Source of the DNA: Salinivibrio sp. ES.052
GTDB lineage: Bacteria > Pseudomonadota > Gammaproteobacteria > Enterobacterales > Vibrionaceae
DNA: 64,000 nucleotides
Reading direction: 5' to 3'
Assembly (NCBI RefSeq): GCF_900141775.1
Contig: NZ_FSRI01000001.1
Location: 1,334,251-1,398,250 of the forward strand
In this document: positions 1-10,986 of the stretch, one piece after another
Numbering within the stretch: the stretch's first letter is position 1
How the letters are laid out: every line of letters begins with the position of its first letter
Notes under the pieces: model-generated
The model's database searches: none
The model's input: the letters and a program-made list of their open reading frames with translations, nothing else
Told to the model about the DNA's origin: nothing
Made by a program: the position numbers and the translations under genes

Positions 1-12
1 CTCAGACGCCGA

Positions 13-28
13 CCCCTATATATAGTGT
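13..28. promoter_or_regulatory. NrdR box upstream of nrdA
   Basis: The 16 bases read CCCCTATATATAGTGT, matching the known NrdR consensus (acaCTATATATAGtgt) at all positions except two outer ones. NrdR represses ribonucleotide reductase operons and usually binds two boxes about 31 bp apart. I see no convincing second box downstream, so its partner may lie before the window start or be degenerate. Confidence 0.75.
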
Positions 29-135
29 ATGAGCGACATAATGTCCGCATAGAGGCCGACCAAAAAATCATCAGCATTTTATAAGAACTTGCGAAAAAGA
101 GCAGTTTGGCAAGGAATTATTGGGAAAGCATACAA

Positions 136-2424
136 ATGAACCAAGAAATTACCGTATTAAAGCGTGATGGACGCAAAGAAAATTTAAACCTCGACAAGAT
201 CCATCGCGTAGTGACTTGGGCTGCCGAAGGCCTCTCAAACGTTTCCGTTTCTCTGGTTGAGATGCGCTCTCATATCCAGTTTTACGATGGCATGCGTACC
301 GAAGATATCCACGAGACAATCATTAAAGCGGCTGCCGATCTCATTTCTGAAGAAAGCCCAGATTATCAATACCTAGCAGCCCGTTTGGCCGTCTTCCATC
401 TACGTAAAAAAGCCTATGGTCAATTCGAGCCACCTAAGCTGGTTGATCATGTGAAAAACATGGTAGAAAAAGGCAAATACGATAAACATATTCTGGAAGA
501 TTACAGCGAAGAAGAGCTCACCACGCTAGATAGCTATCTTGATCACTGGCGTGACCTGAACTTCTCCTACGCGGCTGTTAAGCAGCTTGAAGGTAAGTAT
601 TTGGTTCAAAACCGTGTCACTGGCGAAATCTACGAAAGCGCACAGTTTTTGTATATGATGGTGGCGACATGCTTGTTTGCGTCCTATCCCAAGGACACCC
701 GTCTTGATTATATTCGTCGTTTCTATGATGCGGCCTCGCAATTCAAAATTTCTTTACCAACGCCGATCATGTCAGGGGTACGTACCCCAACACGTCAGTT
801 CAGCTCATGTGTACTGATCGAATGTGACGACAGCCTGGATTCCATCAATGCAACGTCAAGCGCGATTGTACGTTATGTCTCACAGCGTGCTGGCATTGGC
901 ATTAATGCGGGCCGTATCCGTGCGCTAGGTAGCCCGATCCGGGGGGGGGAAGCCTTCCATACTGGCTGTATCCCGTTTTATAAATATTTCCAAACCGCAG
1001 TGAAATGCTGCTCTCAGGGTGGTGTTCGTGGCGGCGCTGCGACCTTATTTTATCCTATCTGGCACCGTGAAGTGGAATCACTGCTGGTATTGAAAAATAA
1101 CCGAGGGGTAGAAGAAAACCGGGTTCGCCATATGGACTACGGGGTGCAAATTAACAAGTTGATGTATACCCGTCTGCTTAAAGGTGGCAATATCTCGTTG
1201 TTCTCACCGTCGGATGTACCTGGGTTGTATGATGCCTTCTTTGAAGATCAGGACGAGTTTGAACGTCTGTATACCCAATATGAAGCGGATGCATCAATTC
1301 AACGCGAAACAGTCAAAGCGGTCGATCTCTTCTCACTCATGATGCAAGAGCGCGCCTCAACAGGCCGTATCTACATTCAAAACGTCGACCACTGTAATAC
1401 GCATAGCCCGTTTGATGCGTCTGTCGCCCCAATTCGCCAATCCAACTTGTGCCTAGAAATAGCACTGCCAACGAAGCCGTTAAACAATGTTGAAGATGAG
1501 AACGGTGAAATTGCGCTCTGTACGCTTTCTGCTTTCAACTTAGGCGCTCTTGAATCTCTGGATGAACTGGGCGAGCTGGCCGAGCTCACTATTCGTGCGC
1601 TGGATGCCTTGTTGGATTACCAAGATTATCCATTACCTGCCGCGCGTAAAGCGACCATGAACCGCCGTACGCTCGGGGTCGGTGTGATTAACTTTGCTTA
1701 TCACTTGGCGAAACATGGGGTCCGCTACTCAGATGGCAGCGCTAACGGTCTCACCCACCGTACGTTCGAGGCGATCCAATATCACCTATTGCGTGCATCG
1801 GTTGAACTCGCGAAAGAGAAAGGTGCCTGTCCAGCCTTTAATGAAACCACGTATGCGCAGGGTATTCTCCCTATCGATACGTATAAGAAAGACTTGGATG
1901 CCATTTGTGACGAGCCGCTACACCTGGATTGGGAAACTCTGCGTCAAGATATTCAGACCCATGGTTTACGTAACTCAACACTGACCGCGCTAATGCCGTC
2001 AGAGACGTCATCACAAATTTCTAACGCCACCAATGGTATTGAGCCCCCACGTGGTTTTGTCTCGGTCAAAGCATCAAAAGATGGCATCCTGAAGCAGGTA
2101 GTGCCTGAATACCATAAATATAAAGATAACTACGAACTGCTCTGGAACATTGGTAGCAATGATGGTTACTTACAGTTAGTCGGTATCATGCAAAAATTCG
2201 TTGACCAAGCGATTTCTGCCAACACCAATTATGATCCGAGCCGGCATGCAAGCGGTAAAGTTCCTATGAACCAGCTGCTTAAAGATCTGCTCACAGCGTA
2301 CAAATTGGGTGTAAAAACCCTGTATTATCACAATACCCGTGATGGCGCGAGCGACGGTCAACCCGAATCAAGCGTTGTGCAAGCTGCCGATGATGATTGT
2401 GCCGGCGGTGCATGTAAGATCTAA
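136..2424 (+). CDS. nrdA: Class Ia ribonucleoside-diphosphate reductase, alpha subunit (R1)
   Basis: Large subunit that reduces ribonucleoside diphosphates to deoxyribonucleotides together with NrdB. An N-terminal ATP-cone (about residues 5-95) carries the allosteric activity site. The active-site cysteines fall at residues 225, 439 (in SNLCLE) and 462 (in ALCTLS), exactly as in E. coli, and the C-terminal redox pair is Cys755/Cys760 in CAGGACKI. The frame is open from a TTG at 106, but E. coli NrdA begins MNQ like the ATG at 136, giving 762 residues against 761. It is the first gene of an nrdA-nrdB-yfaE operon. An NrdR box lies about 110 bp upstream. A nine-base G run at 941-949 is in frame and encodes the conserved RGGEAF, so it is intact. 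Confidence 0.98.
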   Translation: MNQEITVLKRDGRKENLNLDKIHRVVTWAAEGLSNVSVSLVEMRSHIQFYDGMRTEDIHETIIKAAADLISEESPDYQYLAARLAVFHLRKKAYGQFEPPKLVDHVKNMVEKGKYDKHILEDYSEEELTTLDSYLDHWRDLNFSYAAVKQLEGKYLVQNRVTGEIYESAQFLYMMVATCLFASYPKDTRLDYIRRFYDAASQFKISLPTPIMSGVRTPTRQFSSCVLIECDDSLDSINATSSAIVRYVSQRAGIGINAGRIRALGSPIRGGEAFHTGCIPFYKYFQTAVKCCSQGGVRGGAATLFYPIWHREVESLLVLKNNRGVEENRVRHMDYGVQINKLMYTRLLKGGNISLFSPSDVPGLYDAFFEDQDEFERLYTQYEADASIQRETVKAVDLFSLMMQERASTGRIYIQNVDHCNTHSPFDASVAPIRQSNLCLEIALPTKPLNNVEDENGEIALCTLSAFNLGALESLDELGELAELTIRALDALLDYQDYPLPAARKATMNRRTLGVGVINFAYHLAKHGVRYSDGSANGLTHRTFEAIQYHLLRASVELAKEKGACPAFNETTYAQGILPIDTYKKDLDAICDEPLHLDWETLRQDIQTHGLRNSTLTALMPSETSSQISNATNGIEPPRGFVSVKASKDGILKQVVPEYHKYKDNYELLWNIGSNDGYLQLVGIMQKFVDQAISANTNYDPSRHASGKVPMNQLLKDLLTAYKLGVKTLYYHNTRDGASDGQPESSVVQAADDDCAGGACKI

Positions 2425-2435
2425 CACAATATGCT

Positions 2436-2455
2436 AAGGGCCCTGGGGCCCTTTT
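2436..2455 (+). terminator. Intercistronic terminator-like hairpin between nrdA and nrdB
   Basis: AAGGGCC (2436-2442) pairs with GGCCCTT (2447-2453) around a four-base loop, and TTTT follows. It lies in the 50-bp gap inside the operon, so it probably acts as a partial terminator or as a 3'-end stabiliser that sets the R1:R2 ratio. The role is inferred from position and structure. Confidence 0.5.
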
Positions 2456-2474
2456 CCAGAGGTTAATAAGATTC

Positions 2475-3608
2475 ATGGCTTACAGTACGTTTTCAAAAAT
2501 CAACAATGATCCACTTAAAGAGCCCATGTTCTTGGGTCAATCCGTCAATGTTGCCCGTTATGATCAGCAAAAATATGAAATTTTTGAAAAACTGATTGAA
2601 AAACAGCTTTCGTTCTTTTGGCGTCCAGAAGAAGTAGACGTATCAAGCGATCGTATTGATTACAACAAGCTGCCGGAACACGAAAAGCACATTTTCATCA
2701 GTAACTTGAAGTATCAAACCCTGCTGGACTCGATTCAGGGACGTAGCCCAAATGTGGCCTTGCTACCACTGGTGTCTATCCCTGAGTTAGAGACCTGGAT
2801 TGAAACCTGGAGTTTTTCAGAAACCATCCACTCGCGCTCTTACACCCACATTATTCGCAATATTGTGGCGGATCCTGCGGTCGTGTTTGATGACATCGTG
2901 ATGAATGAGCACATCCAGAAGCGCGCGGAAGACATTGCCCAATATTATGATGACCTAATCCAACTGAGTAACTACTATCACCAGTTTGGCGAAGGGACGC
3001 ACACTGTTAATGGTCAAACAATGACTGTTAGCCTGCGCGCACTTAAGCGTCAGCTGTATCTGTGCCTGATGTCTGTTAATGCGCTGGAGGCGATTCGCTT
3101 TTATGTCAGCTTTGCGTGCTCGTTTGCCTTTGCCGAGCGGGAGCTAATGGAAGGTAACGCGAAAATCATCAAGTTTATTGCGCGTGACGAAGCCCTACAT
3201 CTGACCGGCACCCAGCATATGCTCAATATTCTACGCAGTGGTCAAGATGATCCTGAAATGGCTGATATCGCCAAAGAGTGTGAGCAAGAGTGCTTTGATT
3301 TATTCAAAAAAGCCGCAGAGCAAGAGAAAGACTGGGCAGCGTACTTATTCCGCGACGGGTCAATGATCGGCTTGAATAAAGACATTTTGTGTCAATACGT
3401 GGAATACATTACTAATCTGCGTATGTCAGCCGTTGGTCTAGCGCCTGCCTACGACAACGCAACACAAAACCCAATCCCTTGGATTAACGCATGGCTATCA
3501 TCTGATAACGTGCAAGTCGCACCGCAAGAAGCTGAAATTAGCTCTTACTTGGTCGGACAAATCGACAATGAAGTCAGTGTCGAAGAGTTTGGTGATTTTG
3601 AACTATGA
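2475..3608 (+). CDS. nrdB: Class Ia ribonucleotide reductase, beta subunit (R2)
   Basis: Diiron-tyrosyl radical subunit partnering NrdA. The radical tyrosine is Tyr123 and iron ligands include Asp85, Glu116 and His119 (E. coli numbering plus one); the second ligand set lies in the EAIRFY and [12 protein letters not shown] segments. The C-terminal tail ends EEFGDFEL, the type of acidic peptide that docks on R1. At 377 residues it is one residue longer than E. coli NrdB. A GAGG ribosome binding site precedes the ATG. Its stop overlaps the yfaE start, so the two are translationally coupled. Confidence 0.98.
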   Translation: MAYSTFSKINNDPLKEPMFLGQSVNVARYDQQKYEIFEKLIEKQLSFFWRPEEVDVSSDRIDYNKLPEHEKHIFISNLKYQTLLDSIQGRSPNVALLPLVSIPELETWIETWSFSETIHSRSYTHIIRNIVADPAVVFDDIVMNEHIQKRAEDIAQYYDDLIQLSNYYHQFGEGTHTVNGQTMTVSLRALKRQLYLCLMSVNALEAIRFYVSFACSFAFAERELMEGNAKIIKFIARDEALHLTGTQHMLNILRSGQDDPEMADIAKECEQECFDLFKKAAEQEKDWAAYLFRDGSMIGLNKDILCQYVEYITNLRMSAVGLAPAYDNATQNPIPWINAWLSSDNVQVAPQEAEISSYLVGQIDNEVSVEEFGDFEL

Positions 3609-3895
3609 CCCGTATAACGATAGCGGTGAATGGCATGGAGGTGGGTGGCAACACCCACCAAAACTTGCTAGAACAGCTTGAAAATGCGGGAATACAACCA
3701 GAATATCAGTGTCGTAATGGTATGTGCGGAGCCTGCCGTTGTAAGCTCCATCAAGGCTCAGTCACGCAGGGCGATGCGATGGCGTTTGTGATGCCTGGTG
3801 AGATCCTCGCGTGCCAAAGTGCACCACAAACCGATATCTCGGTTGTGTTTGACTATCAACCCGCGGTGGTGAAAAAACAAGTTAACGAGGCGTGA
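3605..3895 (+). CDS. yfaE: 2Fe-2S ferredoxin YfaE, NrdB cofactor maintenance
   Basis: A 96-residue plant-type ferredoxin with cluster cysteines at residues 36, 41, 44 and 70 (CRNGMCGAC and a distal LACQ). The known role of YfaE is to supply electrons for regenerating the diferric-tyrosyl radical cofactor of NrdB. The start codon overlaps the nrdB stop as ATGA, supporting co-translation. It is the last gene of the operon; no clear hairpin terminator is visible in the 78 bp before the convergent CinA-like gene. Confidence 0.95.
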   Translation: MTRITIAVNGMEVGGNTHQNLLEQLENAGIQPEYQCRNGMCGACRCKLHQGSVTQGDAMAFVMPGEILACQSAPQTDISVVFDYQPAVVKKQVNEA

Positions 3896-3973
3896 TAGCA
3901 CATCACCGCCTCGCATTTCACCCTTTGCTCGTTTATCTCACATCACACTGCTTCTGATCGCAGCGCCCTAGTG

Positions 3974-5227
3974 TTAGTCGAGCGTGTTGGCGTCGATAAA
4001 GATGTCATCATGGCGTGTGAGAGACGCATAATCGGCGATCACTGGGTATCCACAAAGATAACGCCGCAACATGTCCAATAAGGCTGTCGCCATATAGCAA
4101 CGCGCATCATCATTAGAAAGGTGCCGCTTGAAACTCAAACGTTGTCCCCATTCGCCCTCTGGGGTCGAAATAGCCACACATATTTGGCCATGAAGCTCCG
4201 GACCACAAGCGAGCCCTATTTGTCTCTCTCCTGGTGTAATCGTTGCACTCGCCATGGCCAATGACGCGGCTAACGGGTTCGCCACTGCCTGCTCAGGGAT
4301 ATGCACATTTGACATGACCCAGCCTTGCTCCACAAGATGTGCCGCTTGGCCATTTAATGTGCTCGACAGCCAACCTCCCGTAAACTGCTCGGCAACTTTC
4401 AAAACCATACCGTGACGGTTTACCTCAAAGGCCAGCGCTGCTGTCATTGGTTCATCTGACGAGACAACATAGTCAGCCAGTCGGTGCCGTAATGCATCTA
4501 GAATCGTGTCTTTTTCCGCATGATCAGCATCAATAAACAACTTCACTTCAATAAAAGGCAAGCTAGAGCGATACCCTAGAGTCACGTTTTCTGGAAGCAC
4601 TAATGATGCCATCACATCGCTGATCCCGGACTCTGACAGGCCAAATGTAAACAAACGGTAACAAGATCGCAATTTGGCATGGTAAGTATGTAACAATTCA
4701 GGAAGGATCTGCTGTTCAACCATCGAAAAGAACTCAGACGGGACTCCTGGTGTAAAATAAAAGTGACACCCATTAAGCTCACAGTGGAAGCCACACGCTG
4801 TTCCTTTAGGATTGTCAACTAATCGTGCACCTTCTGGTAACATCGCCTGTTTGAGGTTACTCTGCGCCATGGGCTGGCCTCGGCGCTCAAAACGCTGTTT
4901 CAACTCATCAAGCCACGCTTCATTGAGGGTTAACTCAACCCCCATCGCCGATGCCATCGCAGCGGTGGTTAAATCGTCTGTCGTTGGCCCTAATCCACCA
5001 TTAACAATCACGATCTCTTCCGTCTGTGATAAACGCACCAACTCAATCGCCATATCGTCCAATTCATCACCGATGGTGACACGGCGAGACATAGCAAGTC
5101 CGTTTTCAAATAAGACCCTTGAAAGCCAAGCTGCATTGGTATCCGTAATATCACCCAGCAATACCTCTTCTCCGGTAGAGAGCATTGCTATTCGTGGCAA
5201 TGGGGCTTTATGTTGTTGATTATCCAC
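3974..5227 (-). CDS. CinA-like protein with a degenerate deamidase domain (YfaY type)
   Basis: A 417-residue CinA-family protein. The N-terminal MoCF/COG1058 domain (about residues 10-180) shows GDITDTNAAW and NGGLGPTTDDLT, which in this family binds a nucleotide pyrophosphate substrate. The C-terminal domain corresponds to the PncC NMN deamidase fold, but the catalytic ESCTGG motif is replaced by EQFTGG (near residue 258), so deamidase activity is doubtful, as known for E. coli YfaY. The start is a GTG with AAGGAG seven bases upstream. It converges on the nrd operon; E. coli keeps yfaY in the same neighbourhood. Confidence 0.88.
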   Translation of the reverse strand: MDNQQHKAPLPRIAMLSTGEEVLLGDITDTNAAWLSRVLFENGLAMSRRVTIGDELDDMAIELVRLSQTEEIVIVNGGLGPTTDDLTTAAMASAMGVELTLNEAWLDELKQRFERRGQPMAQSNLKQAMLPEGARLVDNPKGTACGFHCELNGCHFYFTPGVPSEFFSMVEQQILPELLHTYHAKLRSCYRLFTFGLSESGISDVMASLVLPENVTLGYRSSLPFIEVKLFIDADHAEKDTILDALRHRLADYVVSSDEPMTAALAFEVNRHGMVLKVAEQFTGGWLSSTLNGQAAHLVEQGWVMSNVHIPEQAVANPLAASLAMASATITPGERQIGLACGPELHGQICVAISTPEGEWGQRLSFKRHLSNDDARCYMATALLDMLRRYLCGYPVIADYASLTRHDDIFIDANTLD

Positions 5228-5305
5228 CTTGCCGCTCCTTTTTTGTCGCGATCATCCGCTCTTGATTATGACATTAGACCGTGCAATGCACTACCCCACC
5301 CTGAT

Positions 5306-5323
5306 CGTATACTTTACTTTACA
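5306..5323. promoter_or_regulatory. Possible weak TyrR box upstream of tyrP
   Basis: CGTATA-N6-TTTACA resembles the TyrR consensus TGTAAA-N6-TTTACA: the right half is perfect and the left matches four of six. It lies about 130 bp before the tyrosine permease start. TyrR control of tyrP is established in enterobacteria; here it is only suggested. Confidence 0.3.
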
Positions 5324-5453
5324 ACTCCGTACCTTTAACATTACACTCATCAGTTTTTTTATCTGCATAGGCAGTGCACAATGCGTATAAATTCACGTTA
5401 TCTTTTGTGCGAACACAACAATTAACTTTTTATTAACACTGGTTAAACATAAT

Positions 5454-6626
5454 ATGAATAAAGTACTAGGAAGTTCGCTAATTATTGCAGGCACAACCAT
5501 TGGTGCTGGCATGCTGGCTTTACCGCTCGCGTCAGCAGGCATTGGCTTTGGTGCATCCATGGCGTTGATGGGAGCCATGTGGGCATTAATGACCTATACC
5601 GCATTACTCATGTTAGAAGTGCATCAATACGCGGAGGCAGACGCGACGTTGCACAGTTTGGCAAAACAGTTTCTTGGTGATAAAGGGAAGTGGGTGGCTT
5701 CGTTTGCAATGCTTTTCTTGTTCTACTCCCTATGTGCCGCATACATTGCAGGTGGCGGTAGCCAACTGAATGAGAAACTTGCTCAATGGTCAGTCATCGA
5801 GCTCCCTCCTGCCGCAGGCGCGGTATTGTTCACGTTTGTTTTCGGCCTTATTGTCACACTGGGGACCAGTAAAGTGGATTTAATCAATCGAGGGCTATTC
5901 ACTGTTAAAGTGCTGTTCTTGATTTTGGCTTTAACGCTACTGACGCCTCACGTTTCGAGTATCAATTTAGTTGAAATGCCGGTCGAGAGAGGGCTCCTAG
6001 TAGCCGCTTTACCGGTTATTTTTACCTCTTTTGGCTTTCACGGCAGTATCCCTTCTATCGTGAGATATGTCGGTATCGATTTGCCCTCACTACGGAAAGT
6101 CATGATTGTGGGATCCACTCTCCCCTTGGCGCTATACATCTTTTGGCAAGTCGCCAGCTTGGGCACTGTGGCGCAGTCTACCTTGATACAAAACGGTGAA
6201 CTGTCTCAGTTCGTGGCGCTGATTCAATCCGTGGTGCACCAGGATTATATCGCCTCTAGCATCTCTCTTTTCGCGGATTTAGCGTTAGCAACCTCTTTCC
6301 TTGGAGTCAGCTTGGGTTTGTTTGACTTTATTTCAGACAGCTTTAATCGCCAAGACAGTGTGCGTGGACGCTTGCAAACAGCCGCCATTACCTATTTACC
6401 GCCTTTGGTGTTTGCACTGTATTATCCGCAAGGCTTTATTACAGCATTAGGATACGCGGCCATTGCGCTCGTTATCCTTGCTGTCGTCTTACCGGTTTTG
6501 ATGGTACGTAAAGCGCGTAAAACAGTTTCAACCGACGAACACTATCAGGTCGTGGGCGGGAATATTGGTTTAAGCTTGGCCATGGTCGGCGGAGTCACTG
6601 TCGTTATCGCGCAATTTATTGGCTAG
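5454..6626 (+). CDS. tyrP: Tyrosine-specific proton symporter
   Basis: A 390-residue inner-membrane permease of the aromatic amino acid family (HAAAP; TyrP, Mtr, TnaB) with about eleven hydrophobic segments. The N-terminal signature GTTIGAGMLALPLASAG, the central VIFTSFGFHGSIPSIV segment and FADLALATSFLGV match E. coli TyrP closely throughout, rather than Mtr or TnaB. It imports tyrosine with protons. It stands alone between divergent cinA and convergent tauE genes. The upstream gap is A+T rich and holds a possible TyrR box. Confidence 0.9.
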   Translation: MNKVLGSSLIIAGTTIGAGMLALPLASAGIGFGASMALMGAMWALMTYTALLMLEVHQYAEADATLHSLAKQFLGDKGKWVASFAMLFLFYSLCAAYIAGGGSQLNEKLAQWSVIELPPAAGAVLFTFVFGLIVTLGTSKVDLINRGLFTVKVLFLILALTLLTPHVSSINLVEMPVERGLLVAALPVIFTSFGFHGSIPSIVRYVGIDLPSLRKVMIVGSTLPLALYIFWQVASLGTVAQSTLIQNGELSQFVALIQSVVHQDYIASSISLFADLALATSFLGVSLGLFDFISDSFNRQDSVRGRLQTAAITYLPPLVFALYYPQGFITALGYAAIALVILAVVLPVLMVRKARKTVSTDEHYQVVGGNIGLSLAMVGGVTVVIAQFIG

Positions 6627-6644
6627 CCCCTCACTCTGTCTTTC

Positions 6645-6669
6645 GCCACACTCTTTTGTGGAGTGTGGC
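6645..6669. terminator. Bidirectional terminator between tyrP and the TauE-family gene
   Basis: A perfect 9-bp stem, GCCACACTC (6645-6653) with GAGTGTGGC (6661-6669), encloses a seven-base loop. The flanking T tracts are short, so strength is uncertain, but the position between convergent genes supports the call. Confidence 0.65.
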
Positions 6670-6671
6670 AT

Positions 6672-7397
6672 TTATCCGCTTATCAAGCCTCGTACTAACG
6701 TACTTACCCCCGCTAAGGTACACAGTAGTAACATCGCACGACGCACAAATAGCGGCTTGACCCTTGGGGCGACGCGATAGGCTAACCAGGTTGCTAGCAA
6801 CACAGCTGGCACTGCCAATACAGCCTGCTTTACATGCCACCAGGTCAGGTAATCGGTAGCACTTAAGGCCACTAATGAAAGAATACAGCTGACCACAAAG
6901 TAGCCAGCCAAACAGGCTCGCATTTTATTGACATCAGCATGTTGCAATACCAATGCCATCGGTGGTCCGCCAATACTGGTGGTGGTCCCCATCACGCCCG
7001 ACGTGAAGCCGGCGACGAAAAAATTACGCCGATTCGGTGCAATATTAAAGCGCATCACACTCGCTACCACGGCAAGCAACACTGCCGTACCAATAATAAT
7101 TTCAAGCATTTGCGTGGTCACCACCAGCATGATGCCTCCCGCCACCGCAGTACCAGGGACACGGCCCAGATACGCCCAACTCAGATCGCGAAACGAAAGC
7201 TGATGGCGGTATTGCCAGGCATTAATACTGGCCAACATCAGTCCGACCATTGAAATGGTCGTCGGCACCAGTTTCGGGTCGATCATTAAAAGAAGCGGAG
7301 CAGCAACAATTGCCATTCCAAACCCCATCAAACTCTGGACAAAGCAGCCCAATCCCAGGATCAGGGCCACGGCTATCGATACGCCGATATCTGGCAT
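6672..7397 (-). CDS. TauE/SafE-family anion permease
   Basis: A 241-residue integral membrane protein with about eight hydrophobic helices. It belongs to the TauE/SafE (formerly DUF81) family, shown by the N-terminal GCFVQSLMGFGMAI and the second half-repeat VMGTTTSIGGPP. Known members export sulfite, sulfoacetate or other organic anions; the substrate here cannot be read from sequence. It is transcribed alone, convergent with tyrP. The CysB gene 1.4 kb further on might hint at sulfur metabolism, but this is weak. Confidence 0.85.
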   Translation of the reverse strand: MPDIGVSIAVALILGLGCFVQSLMGFGMAIVAAPLLLMIDPKLVPTTISMVGLMLASINAWQYRHQLSFRDLSWAYLGRVPGTAVAGGIMLVVTTQMLEIIIGTAVLLAVVASVMRFNIAPNRRNFFVAGFTSGVMGTTTSIGGPPMALVLQHADVNKMRACLAGYFVVSCILSLVALSATDYLTWWHVKQAVLAVPAVLLATWLAYRVAPRVKPLFVRRAMLLLCTLAGVSTLVRGLISG

Positions 7398-7539
7398 AAT
7401 AAAGTTTCTTCACATTAAGTTAGATGGAGGGAAGTGTAACGATTTCTTTTCATTTCAGCGAGCACTGCTGGACAAGAATAAACTCGGACGTTGTCAATTG
7501 TATGTAACACGTCATACATGCGCCTGAATAGTCCACCGA

Positions 7540-8736
7540 TTACTTTTCCGCATGAATAAGAAGATTACGCGGTGTTAACTGACGATCACAAAACTGCGTC
7601 AATGTGACCCGATAGCCGTGTTGCTGAAGAAACAAAACACGATCAAGTACCAGCCAATACTCCATGGCTCGACGGAACGCGCTTTTCACCACATTCATTT
7701 GTTCAAGTATGACAAACCTTGCTTGGCCTCGCGTATGATATTCAGCTTCATCAAAGTCGGCGGGAAGTATTAACCCTTTTTGTTCAGCTCCCCACCGACA
7801 AAACTCACCAAATCCGTGAGTGAGTTGTGACTTTTTAAGTGCCGGCAGTGGTAAGTATTGGTCACTCCCCTGCCAGTCACGTTGCCATTCATCAAAGCCC
7901 AATCGATACGTAACTTCTTGCTCTCGTTGACGACATACACGCCGCCCACCCGTTACGGCTTCTTGTACCGCAAGCTTAAGATCTGCTTTTGAGAGCACCA
8001 ATGATGCGTGCTGAGCCTCAGAGGATAACGGTTGATATCTCTCGCCACTGATCAACTGATAACAACAGGGGGATACCGTGATCGCCTGCATGTCTGTGGC
8101 GATCGCTTTTTTGAGCAATTGCACATGTAGATCCCCACATGCATGGAGAGCCAGTCCATGATCGCAGCCCGCAATCACGGCCGCCGCCTCCTCGCTCATG
8201 GCATCCAATGGATGAAATTGCATGGGCAATGCTTTTTGCTCTGCGAATAATTGCCCTTGTTCACAAAGCGCAGCTTGCCACTCCAAGCTTTCCACTGGCT
8301 TACCGGTTGCCGCCGTGATACCTCGCCCTAAATAGCCTTTACCGGCACACCACTCTAGGTACCTTACCGTGCTATCCCTTTTGGGCATCGCACTCAAATA
8401 TGCTTGAATTTGCGCCCATTTTCGTCCCGGGACTCCGACCCCTAATCGCGCATTGATATTGACGGTAACATGATTGGCAATCGGTACCGTCGTTAAATCC
8501 GTTAACTGAGCCAGTGCTGGCCACCATGTCGCTAGCGTTTCGATCACAGCATCTGGGTGCGCTTTAAGCGCCGCCATCTGAGTGTTCTCTAACGTTGCAA
8601 GCCATTGGCAAAGCGGCTCTGCATTTTGCCAAGGGAGCTGCGTATGTTCCATCGGTATTGGCCGCCATAGCCACTGAAATTGGGTAAGGATTTGGGTCAA
8701 TTGACGAAACTGGTGACGATACAATAAGGATGACAT
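7540..8736 (-). CDS. SAM-dependent methyltransferase, Methyltransf_32-like
   Basis: A 398-residue protein with a Rossmann-type methyltransferase core in the middle: EWCAGKGYLGRG as motif I (near residues 145-157), then LALHACGDLH and SPCCYQ. This HACGDLH...CCYQ arrangement is typical of the METTL25/RRNAD1-like family (Methyltransf_32). The N-terminal 130 residues are Trp/Gln rich with no family I recognise. The substrate is unknown, with RNA or protein both possible. It lies downstream of cysB on the same strand but beyond the cysB terminator, so it probably has its own promoter. Confidence 0.75.
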   Translation of the reverse strand: MSSLLYRHQFRQLTQILTQFQWLWRPIPMEHTQLPWQNAEPLCQWLATLENTQMAALKAHPDAVIETLATWWPALAQLTDLTTVPIANHVTVNINARLGVGVPGRKWAQIQAYLSAMPKRDSTVRYLEWCAGKGYLGRGITAATGKPVESLEWQAALCEQGQLFAEQKALPMQFHPLDAMSEEAAAVIAGCDHGLALHACGDLHVQLLKKAIATDMQAITVSPCCYQLISGERYQPLSSEAQHASLVLSKADLKLAVQEAVTGGRRVCRQREQEVTYRLGFDEWQRDWQGSDQYLPLPALKKSQLTHGFGEFCRWGAEQKGLILPADFDEAEYHTRGQARFVILEQMNVVKSAFRRAMEYWLVLDRVLFLQQHGYRVTLTQFCDRQLTPRNLLIHAEK

Positions 8737-8769
8737 GGCTAATCTTGAGGCTTTGGCTAACGCGTGATC

Positions 8770-8791
8770 AAAAAAGGCTGCCTAAGCAGCC
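8770..8791 (-). terminator. Terminator of cysB
   Basis: On the minus strand GGCTGC-TTAG-GCAGCC (8791-8776) is followed by a run of six T (8775-8770), a standard intrinsic terminator just after the cysB stop. Confidence 0.85.
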
Positions 8792-8810
8792 TCGTCTATA
8801 AGGGCAGAGT

Positions 8811-10151
<1,341 letters not shown>

Positions 10152-10910
10152 ATGAATATTGCCTTGATAGCTGGCCTTTGTGTCATATTGCTCGGCCTGA
10201 TTGTCGGCTACAACATATTGGCTCAACAACGTAAACAAATAGAGTCTCATAAGCGCCAAGAAATGGCTAAGCACATCGCCGTCATCGACGCGACCGAAGA
10301 GCTGATTGGTAATGCGCATAATCTGCCCTATAGCGGGACACTGTTAGTTTGTTTGAATAAGAAGATCTTGGATTCCTTGAAAGCCATGCATGAGGTTGAT
10401 GGCTCTGATAAGTCGCTCAAGCAACGCATTAATGCAACACAATCACAAATGGATCAAATTAAACAAAGTTATTCCAACCGAGAATCGACGTCTTTTCGCG
10501 TCCCTGACAACGATCGGCAAGCGATCTCCATGCTAAAATTGGTAAAACGCCTTCGCTCAGTGGTTAAAGCGGAGCACTCAAAAGGGCGACTGGCCACTCA
10601 AGCATTTGTGACCGAAAATGCGCGTCTTGAGCAAATGCAATTGAAGATCAACATTGAAAACGTCATCAAGCGTGTCAATGATGCCAAAAATAAAGGCCAA
10701 ATGGGCACCGCTCAACAGTTATTGAAAAAAGCCATCGACGTTGTTAGCCCAAAAACGGATGGATACTCGATGGAAATGAAACAGCATTTAGAAAAAATGC
10801 ACAGCGACATTACTCATACTCTCAATACGGGTCATGAGAAATTGCAGTCTGAACAAGAAGAAGAAAAAAGTGACTTGGACGAGCTGTTTGCTCCCAAGAA
10901 AAAATGGTAG
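10152..10910 (+). CDS. Conserved inner-membrane protein with cytoplasmic coiled coil, function unknown
   Basis: A 252-residue protein with one N-terminal membrane segment (about residues 3-24, IALIAGLCVILLGLIVGYNI), then a long, charged, largely helical cytoplasmic part. Heptad-like stretches occur at about 75-110 and 150-230, and the C-terminus ends ELFAPKKKW after a Glu-rich run. I recall similar proteins next to cysB in Vibrio, but no experimentally supported function. The ATG follows an AAGGAA-type ribosome binding site. It is monocistronic, with a strong terminator immediately after. It could organise a membrane-associated complex, which is speculation. Confidence 0.75.
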   Translation: MNIALIAGLCVILLGLIVGYNILAQQRKQIESHKRQEMAKHIAVIDATEELIGNAHNLPYSGTLLVCLNKKILDSLKAMHEVDGSDKSLKQRINATQSQMDQIKQSYSNRESTSFRVPDNDRQAISMLKLVKRLRSVVKAEHSKGRLATQAFVTENARLEQMQLKINIENVIKRVNDAKNKGQMGTAQQLLKKAIDVVSPKTDGYSMEMKQHLEKMHSDITHTLNTGHEKLQSEQEEEKSDLDELFAPKKKW

Positions 10911-10933
10911 TGAGTGTAGCAAGATAGAGATTC

Positions 10934-10959
10934 AAAAAGGCGCTTTAACGCGCCTTTTT
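10934..10959. terminator. Strong bidirectional terminator
   Basis: A perfect 10-bp stem, AAAAAGGCGC (10934-10943) with GCGCCTTTTT (10950-10959), six-base loop, T-rich on both strands. It serves the coiled-coil gene and the convergent phosphatase gene. Confidence 0.9.
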
Positions 10960-10986
10960 CGTTTTTGACCGTACCGCATCACAGTA

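Noticed and set aside
941-949. Nine-base G run in nrdA as a possible frameshift
   Set aside because: The frame is maintained and encodes the conserved RGGEAF segment, so the run is genuine coding sequence of correct length.
4812-5219. 135-codon frame antisense to the CinA-like gene
   Set aside because: Shadow of a conserved coding region; Ser/Ile-rich composition without motifs.
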